44,824 nucleotides of DNA from positions 1-44,824 of IMG/VR virus record IMGVR_UViG_3300001749_000002. One strand, written 5' to 3'. The notes beneath the pieces were generated by a model. The model did no database searches, was not told where the DNA came from, and saw only the letters and a list, made by a program, of their open reading frames with translations. The DNA is from a virus. Position numbers and translations under genes: made by a program. The number at the start of each line of letters is the position of its first letter. The first letter of the stretch is position 1. Positions 6,848 through 13,960 of this stretch are shown here, one piece after another.

Positions 6848-8656
6848 ATGAGAACTAGCGACTTCATTCACGAAATGACCCAGACTGCTGCGATTCTTGG
6901 CAGGTCTTCAGGTACTAACGTAATCTTCGAAGGCGACGAAGCTAAGACAGATGGTAAGACTATCTACCTTCCAGCCTTGTCTACCACGGGTGAGCTGACT
7001 GACCACCAAGTTAAGATCATGCGTGGCTACGTAGACCATGAGGCTGGGCACCATAGGCATTCTGACCTTGAGCGTATCTTGGACTTCTACGCTCGTAACG
7101 GCAACAATGGGCGTAAAGAACTTTCAACAATCCATAATTTCCTTGAGGATGCGTGGATGGAAGAAAGGGTAATCAAAGACTACCCCGGCTCTTACAAGAA
7201 TCTCAAGGAACTTGGGGAAACAGTTAAGGCACAGGAGTACAGCAAGATTAAGGACACCCCCGATGATGTTCTTGGTAAGCTGAATACTCTTACAGCAACA
7301 ATAGCTATCTCCAGTCAACAGCCTAACTATCATGCTGAAGGTAATAAGCATGATAAATGTCTAGGGTTAGTCAAAGACGATAAGATTAAAGAATATGGTA
7401 AGCTGTGGGTTAAACAAGCTGTAGAGGCTAAGGACTCTGAAGAGCTTATCGCTTTGGCTAAAAGTATCTATAAACTTATCCAAGAGGACCCTGAGATGGA
7501 GTCTTCTAACCCTGAGGACTTTGACCCTAAGTCTGGTGAAGGCATGGACGAAGGGGAGAAAGCTGAGAACAGTGAAGAAGGAGAAGGTAAAGAAGGTAAA
7601 GTGGATGGAAAGTCTAAAAGCATCCGTAAGTATCTTCCAGATGATTACATCCCTGATGCAGCCAAGGCTGTCAACAGTGAGGAAACTGGCGATGGTATTG
7701 GCGGTGGTATCGGTGGTCAGAACGGCCCACTTAACGGAGCCTACCGTGTTCTCTCAACTAAAGATGACATAGAGTACCGTAGGGGTGAGGCACGTAAGCC
7801 TCATGGCTCCCCTCATGTTTACGATGTAGTCAACTCCACCGACTTTGAGGCTTACCAAAAAGTTATGAATAGTATTGGCTCAGACGTTCGTATCATGCGT
7901 AGTAAACTCAAACGTAGCCTTATGGCTAAACAGCAGCGTGACTGGGACTTCGGCAAGGAGTCTGGCCGACTAGATAATAAGCGTCTAGTATCGGCTTACA
8001 AGGGCGTAGGGACGGTCTATAAGACACGTACAGACCGTGAGGAGATGGATACTGTAATCACTATCTTAGTGGACTTGTCAGGCTCTATGGGTGGCCGTAA
8101 GGCTATTGTAGCCCGTGACTGTGCCGTGGCACTAGCTGAGTGTATGGATGCTTCAGGTGTTGCCACAAAGGTAGTCGGGTTCTCTAACAACTCTAGTATT
8201 AGTTCTGTGCCCAGAGGAAAAGATAAGTTTCATAGGGTAGAACGTCTTGACACGTCTGTCTTTAAAGACTACAATACTCCTCTTAGGACAGCTAGAGCAG
8301 CTATTGCTGAACTTCACCATGCTATTGGTGGTAATAACACTGACTACGACTTCATTGTCAATGAGCTTGCTTACCTTAAACGCCGTCCTGAGTCTCGTAA
8401 AATCCTTTTCGTACTGTCCGATGGTAGCCCCTCTCACGCTGGATGCTCTTGGGGTGCGTCAGGTGGAGACATCAAGCACTGTAAAGATGCTGTAACCGAG
8501 GCTACTCGTAAGGACGGTATCGAGTGTATCGGTATTGGCATCCTAGACAAAAGCGTTGAGCGTATCTACCCGAATGCCGTTGCTGTTAACGACATTAAAG
8601 AACTGTCTGGCACTGTTTTCACTAAGCTGACCAGCCTCCTTTTGAAAGGGCAATAG
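6848..8656 (+). CDS. CobT-like protein with HExxH motif and VWA domain
   Basis: A 602-residue partner of the AAA+ gene. Residues 63-73 contain HEAGH followed by HRHSD, a zinc-metallopeptidase-like HExxH. Residues about 214-260 are a strongly acidic, Gly-rich linker. A C-terminal VWA domain begins near residue 400 with the MIDAS motif DLSGS at 409-413, and a later LSDGSP. The order of helical N-terminus, acidic linker and VWA is that of CobT, the cobaltochelatase subunit that binds CobS, and of generic MoxR/VWA pairs. Here HExxH could bind a metal or mark a peptidase. It contains a promoter-like sequence at 8247-8275. Confidence 0.88.
   Translation: MRTSDFIHEMTQTAAILGRSSGTNVIFEGDEAKTDGKTIYLPALSTTGELTDHQVKIMRGYVDHEAGHHRHSDLERILDFYARNGNNGRKELSTIHNFLEDAWMEERVIKDYPGSYKNLKELGETVKAQEYSKIKDTPDDVLGKLNTLTATIAISSQQPNYHAEGNKHDKCLGLVKDDKIKEYGKLWVKQAVEAKDSEELIALAKSIYKLIQEDPEMESSNPEDFDPKSGEGMDEGEKAENSEEGEGKEGKVDGKSKSIRKYLPDDYIPDAAKAVNSEETGDGIGGGIGGQNGPLNGAYRVLSTKDDIEYRRGEARKPHGSPHVYDVVNSTDFEAYQKVMNSIGSDVRIMRSKLKRSLMAKQQRDWDFGKESGRLDNKRLVSAYKGVGTVYKTRTDREEMDTVITILVDLSGSMGGRKAIVARDCAVALAECMDASGVATKVVGFSNNSSISSVPRGKDKFHRVERLDTSVFKDYNTPLRTARAAIAELHHAIGGNNTDYDFIVNELAYLKRRPESRKILFVLSDGSPSHAGCSWGASGGDIKHCKDAVTEATRKDGIECIGIGILDKSVERIYPNAVAVNDIKELSGTVFTKLTSLLLKGQ
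8247..8275 (+). promoter_or_regulatory. sigma-70-type promoter inside the VWA gene
   Basis: TTGACA (8247-8252), a 17-base spacer and TACAAT (8270-8275), so 11 of 12 consensus positions match. The spacer contains the perfect palindrome GTCTTTAAAGAC (8258-8269), related to the CTTTAAG motif at the other two promoters of this genome. It points toward the replication genes that start at 8658. Being inside a coding region, it could be fortuitous. Confidence 0.6.
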
Positions 8657-8657
8657 T

Positions 8658-8861
8658 ATGAAGAATGATACCACCTTAGTGTATGGAAATTTACATACGC
8701 CTACTGTGTACATAGGAGAGGTAGGCGGTTCATGGAAACCAGTCACTCTGCATGGGAATATTCGCCGCTCTTCGTCAACCAATTGTAGAGAATTAAAGAA
8801 AAACCTAGACCTTGGAGGCTATTCATATTTTGCATTTCCTAAGGAGTTCTTGAGATGCTAA
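8658..8861 (+). CDS. PKEF-tailed small protein (67 aa)
   Basis: The ATG follows GAAAGGG (8644-8650), within the end of the VWA gene. The 67-residue product looks beta-rich (TPTVYIGEVGGSW) with an IRRSS segment and ends FAFPKEFLRC. The Pro-Lys-Glu-Phe codons CCT AAG GAG TTC provide AAGGAG (8841-8846), eight bases before the next ATG at 8855. It is one of the clearest members of the PKEF-tailed set. Function unknown. Confidence 0.7.
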   Translation: MKNDTTLVYGNLHTPTVYIGEVGGSWKPVTLHGNIRRSSSTNCRELKKNLDLGGYSYFAFPKEFLRC

Positions 8862-9049
8862 ACTTTGTATACGATACACTAGGACGAACAGAATTTGTGG
8901 GGAGGTGTTTTAATGATGCCGATGTACGAAGGATAGGTAGTCTAAGGTTGTTCTTCAAGGACGACCCTGAAAATTTCAGAAGGACACTAGAGGCCAGGGA
9001 TTTTAGTTACGCCGCCTATCCTAAGGAGTTTATGTTTAATGAGATGTAA
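8855..9049 (+). CDS. PKEF-tailed small protein (64 aa)
   Basis: Overlaps the preceding gene's stop. A 64-residue protein with DADVRRIGSLRLFF in the middle, resembling VDHVRRIYNP of the 10286 protein, and ending YAAYPKEFMFNEM. AAGGAG in the PKE codons (9023-9028) lies ten bases before the next start at 9039. Function unknown; it is a member of the small PKEF set. Confidence 0.7.
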   Translation: MLNFVYDTLGRTEFVGRCFNDADVRRIGSLRLFFKDDPENFRRTLEARDFSYAAYPKEFMFNEM

Positions 9050-9203
9050 GTGCTGCAACAACCCTAATACTAAATTTATCTTAGATGACTTTTACTGCAC
9101 TAAATGTTCGGGGGTTATCTGGACTACTATCAGAGAGGACAAGGAAGACTACTATGAAAAGTCTATCAGGGAGTTATCCTATGTCACGCCCAAGGAGGAA
9201 TAG
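9039..9203 (+). CDS. small zinc-ribbon protein ending PKEE (54 aa)
   Basis: The ATG at 9039 overlaps the end of the 8855 gene. The product is 54 residues with CKCC at residues 3-6 and CTKC at 20-23, an apparent four-cysteine zinc ribbon. The rest is acidic and ends SYVTPKEE. The tail has PKE followed by Glu rather than Phe, but still encodes AAGGAGG (9192-9198). It lies immediately upstream of the polymerase exonuclease half. It could bind nucleic acid or protein; the role is unknown. Confidence 0.6.
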   Translation: MRCKCCNNPNTKFILDDFYCTKCSGVIWTTIREDKEDYYEKSIRELSYVTPKEE

Positions 9204-9213
9204 AGGAGTTTTA

Positions 9214-10077
9214 ATGTTACTACTAGGAGATGTGGAAGCTAATGGATTAGAGCCTACTAAAATTCACTGTATCGCTACTCAAGAATACCCTAAAGGGAGT
9301 AAAAACCTATTCACTTCAACTAAACTCTTCGAAGAGTACTACTTAGACACTAAACCCAAGAAGTCTTTCTGGCACAATGGGTTAGGGTACGATGTTAAAG
9401 TAATTAATAGACTTATTAAACCTAACTTAATTGACCCTAAGACTGTAGTTGATACAATGGTTGTGAGTAAGACTACTAATTACTCTAAATTTTCTACTCA
9501 CTCCCTAAAGGAATTAGGTGAATACCTTAAGGTATACAAAGGGGATTACGATGGAGGCTGGGACGAATACACACCTAAGATGGGTCTCTATTGTGAGCAA
9601 GACGTAGAGGTATTAAAGGCTATTGTGGATCACTACTGGAAGTACATCATTGATCCTGACTGGTCTGATGCTTTTCGACTAGAACACGATATAGCTATTC
9701 TCTGTGACGAAATGCACTTCAATGGTTTCTTGTTCAATAGGTCTAAAGCTAAGAGTCTATTAAAAGATGTTAAAGACAAGATGGGTAGGCTTGAGAAAGC
9801 ATTCAAAGCTGAGTTCGACTCTAAACTAGAAGAGGTTAAAAGACTTAAGCTTAGGTATAAAGCCGATGGGACGTTGTTCTCAACTGTACAGGCAGCTATT
9901 GATACGTATCCTAAGGTTGTCTTCGACACTGACACCCATGAGGCTATAGTGTACGACTACATTGAGTTTGATCCAGCTAGCCCTAAGAAGAGAATTGATG
10001 TCCTATGGGATGCAGGCTGGAAACCATTTGAAAAGACTAAAGGACACATTCAAGCTGAAAGAAGTAACAGAAGATGA
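9214..10077 (+). CDS. DNA polymerase A, N-terminal 3'-5' exonuclease half (split gene)
   Basis: A 287-residue protein homologous to the N-terminal half of T7 gp5. I place the start at ATG 9214, five bases after AGAGGAG; the longer frame from 9085 overlaps the zinc-ribbon gene. Exo I is GDVEANG (Asp6, Glu8), Exo II is HNGLGYD and Exo III is YCEQDVEV. It then follows T7 polymerase into the thumb (LWDAGWKPFEKTKGH, matching T7 LQEAGWVPTKYTDKG) and stops. The polymerase domain is encoded separately at 12585-13613. Both halves keep their catalytic motifs, so a two-chain enzyme is likely. The stop overlaps the next gene (ATGA). Confidence 0.9.
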   Translation: MLLLGDVEANGLEPTKIHCIATQEYPKGSKNLFTSTKLFEEYYLDTKPKKSFWHNGLGYDVKVINRLIKPNLIDPKTVVDTMVVSKTTNYSKFSTHSLKELGEYLKVYKGDYDGGWDEYTPKMGLYCEQDVEVLKAIVDHYWKYIIDPDWSDAFRLEHDIAILCDEMHFNGFLFNRSKAKSLLKDVKDKMGRLEKAFKAEFDSKLEEVKRLKLRYKADGTLFSTVQAAIDTYPKVVFDTDTHEAIVYDYIEFDPASPKKRIDVLWDAGWKPFEKTKGHIQAERSNRR

Positions 10078-10280
10078 GTAAAGGATATATTTTATTCGAA
10101 CAAAACAGTAAGTGGTGCTTAGTTAAAGATAAATCACACTTCTTTGTCTTTAATGGTGGTAAGACTTCCCCTGCTAACTGCCATACCTTAGTAGGCAACA
10201 AGAGGATAGTCCAACGTCTAAGACAAAAACACGGCGAAGACTATAAGGTTATCGCAACGCCTAGAGAATTTATGGAGTAG
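10074..10280 (+). CDS. PREF-tailed small protein (68 aa)
   Basis: Starts within the stop of the exonuclease half (ATGA). A 68-residue protein with an aromatic beta-like N-terminus (GYILFEQNSKWCLVKD), a basic helix (KRIVQRLRQKHGED) and the tail VIATPREFME. ATGGAG in its last codons is eight bases before the ATG at 10286. It is the first of the small genes inside the split polymerase. Function unknown. Confidence 0.7.
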   Translation: MSKGYILFEQNSKWCLVKDKSHFFVFNGGKTSPANCHTLVGNKRIVQRLRQKHGEDYKVIATPREFME

Positions 10281-10285
10281 TTTAA

Positions 10286-10462
10286 ATGAAATTGAGTTTC
10301 TATTGGGGTAGGATAGAGACTCCTACAGTACGCTTCAACGCGGGAGTTGACCATGTCCGAAGGATTTATAATCCCACTATACCAGAAAAAAATTACAGGC
10401 ACGTTATTAGTATAAAATGTAAAGTAATCTTATTCCCCGAGGAGTTCCTAGTATGCAATTAA
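10286..10462 (+). CDS. PEEF-tailed small protein (58 aa)
   Basis: Translated by hand: ATG 10286 to TAA 10460-10462, 58 residues, starting MKLSFYWGRIETPTVRF and ending VILFPEEFLVCN. The internal VDHVRRIYNP resembles ADVRRIGSLR of the 8855 protein and GNIRRSSS of the 8658 protein, which suggests real kinship beyond the tail. GAGGAG in the PEE codons precedes a tiny reading frame at 10453. Function unknown. Confidence 0.65.
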   Translation: MKLSFYWGRIETPTVRFNAGVDHVRRIYNPTIPEKNYRHVISIKCKVILFPEEFLVCN

Positions 10463-10494
10463 ACATCTTGTTTAAGTTTAGAGCAAATGAGTAA
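10453..10494 (+). CDS. possible 13-codon coupling minigene before primase-helicase
   Basis: ATG 10453 opens a 13-residue frame (MQLNILFKFRANE). It sits about nine bases after GAGGAG in the preceding gene, and its TAA overlaps the primase-helicase start as ATGAGTAA. The primase-helicase ATG has only a weak ribosome binding site of its own, so ribosomes ending here may restart there. This is an inference from layout; the peptide itself probably has no function. Confidence 0.35.
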   Translation: MQLNILFKFRANE

Positions 10495-12001
10495 GCAGAC
10501 TATTCAACATGGAAAGTGTCCTGAGTGTAACCACAACGACTGCTATAGTGAATGGGATAATGGTGGTTACCATTGCCATTCATGTGGCATCAAAGGGACG
10601 CATAAAAAAGAAAGAAAAGAAATAGTGGATGAAGGACTTACTAGTCAAGTAAAGACTTATAGAAACTTAACTGAGAAAGCGGTTAAGAAGTATAAGACGG
10701 AAACATTAGTAGATAGGGATGGAAAAGATGTATCAAGAATTTACCACTATCCTCACAAGAACAAATGTAGAATTCTTCCAAAAGACTTTAGCCAGAACAA
10801 AGGCTTCACAAACGATTATCTATTCGGAATGGATTTATTCAATGCTGGCTCCAGCCGCTCTATCACTATTGTAGAGGGTGAGGATGATGCCCCTGCTGCT
10901 TGGCAAATGCTTGGAGGTACTAAACCTGTAGTAGCTATTCCGGGTTCAGAAATAAAAGAAGCTCTTATCAAGAACTGCTTCGACTATTTAGACTCCTTTA
11001 AAGAGGTTATTGTAGCTACTGATTCAGATGCAGCTGGAGACAAGGCTTGGAACCGTATCGCCTCTCTCTTTCCCAATAAGTCCTACAGGGTGTCTCTGAC
11101 TAAACACAACGACCCTATGGAGTTCCTAGCTGCTGGTGACTCATCAGACTTTAAGTTTGCATGGGAGAATAAGACTAAGTATACACCTGAGTTTGATACA
11201 AGTACTCCAAAGGATTACCTTAAGGTATTAGACGAAGGCGAAGATGATGCCTTTATCTCATCCGGTATCGAAGCCTATGACAAGAATAACATGGGACTAT
11301 TTCAAGGCCATGTCACACTCTTCCAAGCCCCTGAGGGCACAGGTAAGACCGAGCTATTCCACTTCTTTGAGCATCAGCTTATCACTAACTACCCTGACAT
11401 TCCCTTCGCTTCTTGTCACCTTGAAGAGGCTAAACGTAGAACCACACTCGCTTGGGCCTCCTACGACTTAGGTAAGAACGTAACACGTAAAGACCTTATT
11501 AAGGATATGGGAGAGGTTAAGGACTCTATCTCTCGTATGACTAAAAGTGAGAATGCCCACCTATTCAGTATAGGGACTGAAGAAGACCCCATGGTTCTTA
11601 TTGACAGAATTAGGTATTACCATAAAGTATTCCAGTGCCGGTATTTCTTTATTGAACCTATCCAAGACTTAGCTCAGCAGTACGATGGTCCTGAGAGTAC
11701 CGAAAGGTTCCTCAGCAAGATTGCAGTGCGGTTAGCCCGTATCGCTTCAGAGCTTAACGTAGGTATCTTACTTATCGCCCACGAGAATGACGAGGGTAAG
11801 GTTAGTGACTGCCGTAAACTGGCTAAACAAGCAAGCGTAGGTGTTAGGTTGGAGAGAGATATGGATAGCACAGACGATGTTGTCCGTAACCTTACAACAC
11901 TGCGAGTACTTAAGAATAGGCCAGCATCTTTTGTTGGGTTCTCAGGTCAGGTCAGTTTCGATCCAGAGACTTTCGTATTGTCTGAATACTATGGGGATTA
12001 A
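10487..12001 (+). CDS. T7 gp4-like primase-helicase
   Basis: 504 residues, slightly shorter than T7 gp4 (566). The primase zinc-binding domain has CPEC at 11-14 and CHSC at 30-33. The TOPRIM domain has VEGEDD at about 129-134 and ATDSDAAGD at 177-185. The RecA-like helicase has Walker A APEGTGKT at 281-288, a Walker B-type region RYFFIEPIQD near 385-393, and a later LIAHEN. It synthesises primers and unwinds DNA at the fork with the split polymerase. It is unusual in lying between the two polymerase fragments. Its last 11 bases overlap the next small gene. Confidence 0.95.
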   Translation: MSKQTIQHGKCPECNHNDCYSEWDNGGYHCHSCGIKGTHKKERKEIVDEGLTSQVKTYRNLTEKAVKKYKTETLVDRDGKDVSRIYHYPHKNKCRILPKDFSQNKGFTNDYLFGMDLFNAGSSRSITIVEGEDDAPAAWQMLGGTKPVVAIPGSEIKEALIKNCFDYLDSFKEVIVATDSDAAGDKAWNRIASLFPNKSYRVSLTKHNDPMEFLAAGDSSDFKFAWENKTKYTPEFDTSTPKDYLKVLDEGEDDAFISSGIEAYDKNNMGLFQGHVTLFQAPEGTGKTELFHFFEHQLITNYPDIPFASCHLEEAKRRTTLAWASYDLGKNVTRKDLIKDMGEVKDSISRMTKSENAHLFSIGTEEDPMVLIDRIRYYHKVFQCRYFFIEPIQDLAQQYDGPESTERFLSKIAVRLARIASELNVGILLIAHENDEGKVSDCRKLAKQASVGVRLERDMDSTDDVVRNLTTLRVLKNRPASFVGFSGQVSFDPETFVLSEYYGD

Positions 12002-12209
12002 AATAAGAACAACTAACTTAGCGTACGAGTACGCCATATACTACAAAGAAACAGAGGAGACGTATATTCAGTTAGACGATAAATACCTATCTATAGACGA
12101 CAAAGTGTTGTACACAGGTCGTCTAACTTTGAATGTGTCCGAAAAAGGCGTTAGCGCACTAAGAGCGCCAAAGGAGTTTTTCTATGCGAACAGCCGACTT
12201 AAGATTTGA
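11991..12209 (+). CDS. PKEF-tailed small protein (72 aa)
   Basis: ATG 11991 lies inside the last codons of the primase-helicase; longer openings of this frame (from 11841) run antisense to nothing useful and have no ribosome binding site. The 72-residue product has Tyr-rich beta-like segments (LAYEYAIYYKETEETYIQL) and contains ALRAPKEFFYANSRLKI at its end. AAAGGAG from the PKE codons (12171-12177) is six bases before the next ATG at 12184. Function unknown. Confidence 0.65.
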   Translation: MGIKIRTTNLAYEYAIYYKETEETYIQLDDKYLSIDDKVLYTGRLTLNVSEKGVSALRAPKEFFYANSRLKI

Positions 12210-12384
12210 ATTCGTATGTCAAAACATCGAAGAACCTAAGTACTCGTATATTTTCAACGGTAAAAGGCAAAGAGTGTCTTTAAACGTGGAAAAGATTATG
12301 TTTCGGTATGATGCCTCAAGTAGTCTTTCCATTACCGGCTATAAGGTAATAGGAATGCCTAAGGAATTTCATTTCAATGACTGA
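12184..12384 (+). CDS. PKEF-tailed small protein (66 aa)
   Basis: A 66-residue protein, beta-rich, with YSYIFNGKRQRVSL in the middle and the tail VIGMPKEFHFND. The Lys-Glu codons AAG GAA give AAGGAA (12361-12366), ten bases before the next ATG at 12377. It overlaps both neighbours by a few bases. Function unknown; PKEF set. Confidence 0.7.
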   Translation: MRTADLRFEFVCQNIEEPKYSYIFNGKRQRVSLNVEKIMFRYDASSSLSITGYKVIGMPKEFHFND

Positions 12385-12592
12385 ATTCAAAAGGGCTTTA
12401 ATCTACGCTACAAGCAAAGATAAGAAAAGAACTTTTGTAAAGTACGAGGACCGTAAACATGTTGTGGTCTCAGCTAACGGACTAGTACACGAAAGTATAT
12501 CCTCTGTTTCTCTTGAGGAGAGACCGACCTTTATGGGGCGCTGGACTTCCTCGTCTTATATAACTACACCGAAGGAGTTTGTTATTGCATAA
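12377..12592 (+). CDS. PKEF-tailed small protein (71 aa)
   Basis: A 71-residue basic protein (MTEFKRALIYATSKDKKRTFVKY...) ending YITTPKEFVIA. The PKE codons CCG AAG GAG provide AAGGAG at 12572-12577, the ribosome binding site for the TTG start of the polymerase half at 12585. This ties the motif directly to expression of an essential gene. Function unknown. Confidence 0.7.
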   Translation: MTEFKRALIYATSKDKKRTFVKYEDRKHVVVSANGLVHESISSVSLEERPTFMGRWTSSSYITTPKEFVIA

Positions 12593-13613
12593 AGAAAAAG
12601 ATAGACTAGAAAAGTTTAAGAGGTACGGATGGAAATGTAACGAAGCTAACCTAGATACCCTGCCCACTACAGCCCCTCAAGCCGCTAGGGACCTTGCTCA
12701 GTGGCTTACACTAGAAGGTAGGCGTAGCTCCCTTGAGGAATGGGTTAATTGTGTGTCAGACAAAGACAGCAAGGTGCATGGCAAGTTCTGGCATATAGGA
12801 GCATGGACTCAACGCATGTCACACTCAAGCCCTAACCAAGCTAATATTCCATCTGTCTTCACAGGGAAGGCTGAGACAGCCGTACAGCTCATCAAAGAAG
12901 AGTATGATGGACAGCTTAGGGAATTATTTATGGTCCCTGAAGGGTCTTATTTAGTAGGTTGTGACGCTGAAGGCATCCAACTCCGTATTCTAGCTCACTA
13001 CATGAAGTCAGCTGAGTACAGAGACGCTATTGTGGAGGGGAAAAAGGAGGATGAATCAGATATCCATAACGTGAACAAGAAAGCTTTAGGCTCTATCTGT
13101 AAGACCAGAGACGGTGCTAAGACTTTTATCTATGCCTGGGTTCTTGGAGCTGGGTTGCCGAAGATCGCTTCCATCTTGTCAACTAATGTTCCTCAAGCTA
13201 AGAAAGCGGTTGACAACTTTCTTAAGGCCCTACCTGAACTTAAAAGACTCAAACAAGTTAAGATTAAGAGGGATGCTATGAAAGGGTACTTTACAGCCTT
13301 AGATGGTCGTAAGGTATTGTGTAACTCAGAGCACTTAATGCTTGCTGGTTACCTACAGAGTGGTGAGGCTATCATTATGAAGAGAGCTACACGTCTATGG
13401 TACGCCAAGGCTAAGCATGAAGGTATTAAGTTTAAACTAGTGAACCTTGTCCACGACGAGTGGCAGGTTGAGGTTAACGATACTAAAGAGAAGGCTGAAC
13501 GTCTAGGTGTCTTAATGTGCGAGGCACTAGAGCAAGTAGGTAAAGACCTAGACCTATTCTGCCCTTTGGCAGGTAATTATGTAATTGGAACTAACTGGAA
13601 GGAAACACACTAA
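12585..13613 (+). CDS. DNA polymerase A, C-terminal polymerase half (split gene)
   Basis: 342 residues from TTG 12585, seven bases after AAGGAG; a TTG at 12579 is closer than usual. The protein begins in the thumb (DRLEKFKRYGWKC) and contains motif A CDAEGIQLRILAHYM, motif B RDGAKTFIYAWVLGAG, GYLQSGEAIIMKRA, and motif C LVHDEWQVEV, all collinear with T7 gp5. Catalytic Asp residues are present in motifs A and C. It would join the 287-residue exonuclease half in trans, possibly with host thioredoxin as in T7, though the thioredoxin-binding loop of T7 is not obvious. Its stop overlaps the next start. Confidence 0.93.
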   Translation: MHKEKDRLEKFKRYGWKCNEANLDTLPTTAPQAARDLAQWLTLEGRRSSLEEWVNCVSDKDSKVHGKFWHIGAWTQRMSHSSPNQANIPSVFTGKAETAVQLIKEEYDGQLRELFMVPEGSYLVGCDAEGIQLRILAHYMKSAEYRDAIVEGKKEDESDIHNVNKKALGSICKTRDGAKTFIYAWVLGAGLPKIASILSTNVPQAKKAVDNFLKALPELKRLKQVKIKRDAMKGYFTALDGRKVLCNSEHLMLAGYLQSGEAIIMKRATRLWYAKAKHEGIKFKLVNLVHDEWQVEVNDTKEKAERLGVLMCEALEQVGKDLDLFCPLAGNYVIGTNWKETH

Positions 13614-13927
13614 TGTCTCAAGAAACAGCAGTTATGAAACGATTTAAAGGTTCCATGGTTCACTATGAAGAACGCAAAAGACCTGATAGACTACAGATGA
13701 TATCAGTAAAGGATGGAGCGGTAGGCCGCTGTATACTGCAAGTAGGTCTTCGTACTAATACTGAAGCTGGATTGGTAGATACCACCAAGGACAACTATGT
13801 GATGCTTGGCCTTAACCTTTTGGTTCGCAGAACCTATAAGGCAAGCAAAGGTACCTCGGGCCACTTCAAGGCGGAAGCGAAAAAGAGAGACTTTAATCTT
13901 CTAGGCCCTGCTGATTTTTTCACTTGA
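13613..13927 (+). CDS. hypothetical protein with GPADFF tail (104 aa)
   Basis: Starts at the last base of the polymerase gene (TAATG). The 104-residue product is basic, lacks a signal or membrane segment, and ends NLLGPADFFT, a divergent form of the P-x-[ED]-F tail. It is longer than other members and may be only distantly related. The promoter at 13924 begins over its last codons. Function unknown. Confidence 0.6.
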   Translation: MSQETAVMKRFKGSMVHYEERKRPDRLQMISVKDGAVGRCILQVGLRTNTEAGLVDTTKDNYVMLGLNLLVRRTYKASKGTSGHFKAEAKKRDFNLLGPADFFT

Positions 13928-13952
13928 CTTTAAGCTACTCTTATAGTATAAA
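13924..13952 (+). promoter_or_regulatory. sigma-70-type promoter before ssb
   Basis: TTGACT (13924-13929), a 17-base spacer and TATAAA (13947-13952), which match ten of twelve consensus positions. CTTTAAG spans the -35 box and the start of the spacer, the same heptamer found in the array at the right end. It lies in one of the few gaps of this arm, so it can serve the small gene at 13961, ssb and the genes beyond. Confidence 0.75.
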
Positions 13953-13960
13953 GGTATTAT

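Noticed and set aside
9431-9458. Promoter-like TTGACC-16-TACAAT inside the exonuclease half
   Set aside because: Shorter spacer, in the middle of a coding region, and no gene boundary nearby that needs it. Probably chance.
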